Source: Pseudomonas sp. PA15(2017) (GTDB lineage Bacteria; Pseudomonadota; Gammaproteobacteria; Pseudomonadales; Pseudomonadaceae). From it: a stretch of DNA of 38,425 bases. Below are positions 38,371 through 38,425 of the stretch, in pieces. Positions within the stretch are counted from its first letter, which is position 1. Every line of letters begins with the position of its first letter. A program made the position numbers and the translations under genes. The stretch spans positions 1 to 38,425 of the forward strand of contig NZ_MSXV01000041.1 of the NCBI RefSeq assembly GCF_001945395.1, in the 5' to 3' direction. The notes under the pieces are model-generated. The model saw nothing but the letters and a program-made list of their open reading frames with translations. It did not search any database and was not told where the DNA came from.

Positions 38371-38425
38371 ATGAGCAACCAGCGTTACCCCGAAGAATTC
38401 AAAATCGAAGCGGTCAAGCAAGTGA
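38371..38425 (+). CDS. Transposase OrfA, partial (IS3-like, cut by the window end)
   Basis: Eighteen codons are present: MSNQRYPEEFKIEAVKQV. This is the usual start of a helix-turn-helix OrfA of IS3-type elements, in which the YxEEFK and AVK pattern opens the DNA-binding domain. An AGGAGGTG ribosome binding site precedes the ATG. The rest lies beyond the window, so intactness cannot be judged. Confidence 0.75.
   Translation, partial: MSNQRYPEEFKIEAVKQV

Larger units (their letters stand above)
38325..38425 (+). mobile_element. Left end of an insertion sequence, probably IS3 family
   Basis: The transposase start at 38371 and the GTAGACACCTCC terminus before it suggest that the element begins a few bases after the PAAR stop, near 38325; the exact end cannot be fixed without the other terminus. 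The window ends inside it. The family call rests on the first 18 transposase residues. Confidence 0.65.

Overview
The window is GC-rich chromosomal DNA of a Pseudomonas species. Three things show this: the ubiE-ubiJ-ubiB-hisI-hisE-tatABC-rsmE gene order, the ppk1-hemB pair, and the glyA-soxBDAG-purU-fdhA sarcosine/formaldehyde cluster. The REP/REPIN repeats with a GTGGGAGCG head are also typical of the genus. I cannot name the species from sequence alone. Most of the window is core metabolism. The last ~0.9 kb at the right edge is lower in GC and accessory.

Layout, left to right. Positions 1-288 are non-coding and hold a minus-strand terminator and a structured repeat. Next come ppk1 and hemB (minus), a DedA-family membrane protein and elbB (plus), then a minus-strand group: a YheS-type ABC-F ATPase, a small MscS-like channel, a LysE-family exporter and a YaiI-family protein. 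A divergent TIGR02444 gene precedes pqqF-pqqA-pqqB-pqqC-pqqD-pqqE and an S9 peptidase. Together these form a PQQ-cofactor operon that includes the 23-codon precursor gene pqqA. A small polyhydroxyalkanoate-system gene (minus) is followed by the ubiquinone genes ubiE-ubiJ-ubiB, the histidine genes hisI-hisE, the Tat export genes tatABC, and rsmE. An acyltransferase gene is bracketed by two homologous REP-containing repeats. A VOC-family gene follows.

From 34.8 kb down to 25.6 kb, all on the minus strand, lies glyA-soxB-soxD-soxA-soxG-purU-fdhA. Sarcosine oxidase makes glycine and a one-carbon unit, GlyA makes serine, PurU releases formate and free tetrahydrofolate, and FdhA oxidises formaldehyde. 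Then come a TraX-family membrane protein, a small exported four-cysteine protein, and ltaE (threonine aldolase), another glycine-linked enzyme. The right edge holds a PAAR spike-tip protein of type VI secretion with a C-terminal extension, and the first bases of an insertion sequence.

I found no clear new protein system. The observations most worth checking are: (1) a MITE-like repeat family (about 158, 141 and ~113 bp) with nested inverted repeats whose stems differ between copies but still pair; (2) a REPIN copy that lost exactly 22 bp between two CATG repeats; (3) a hairpin at the left end of the insertion sequence that would hide the transposase ribosome binding site; and (4) strong palindromes in front of elbB and hemB.
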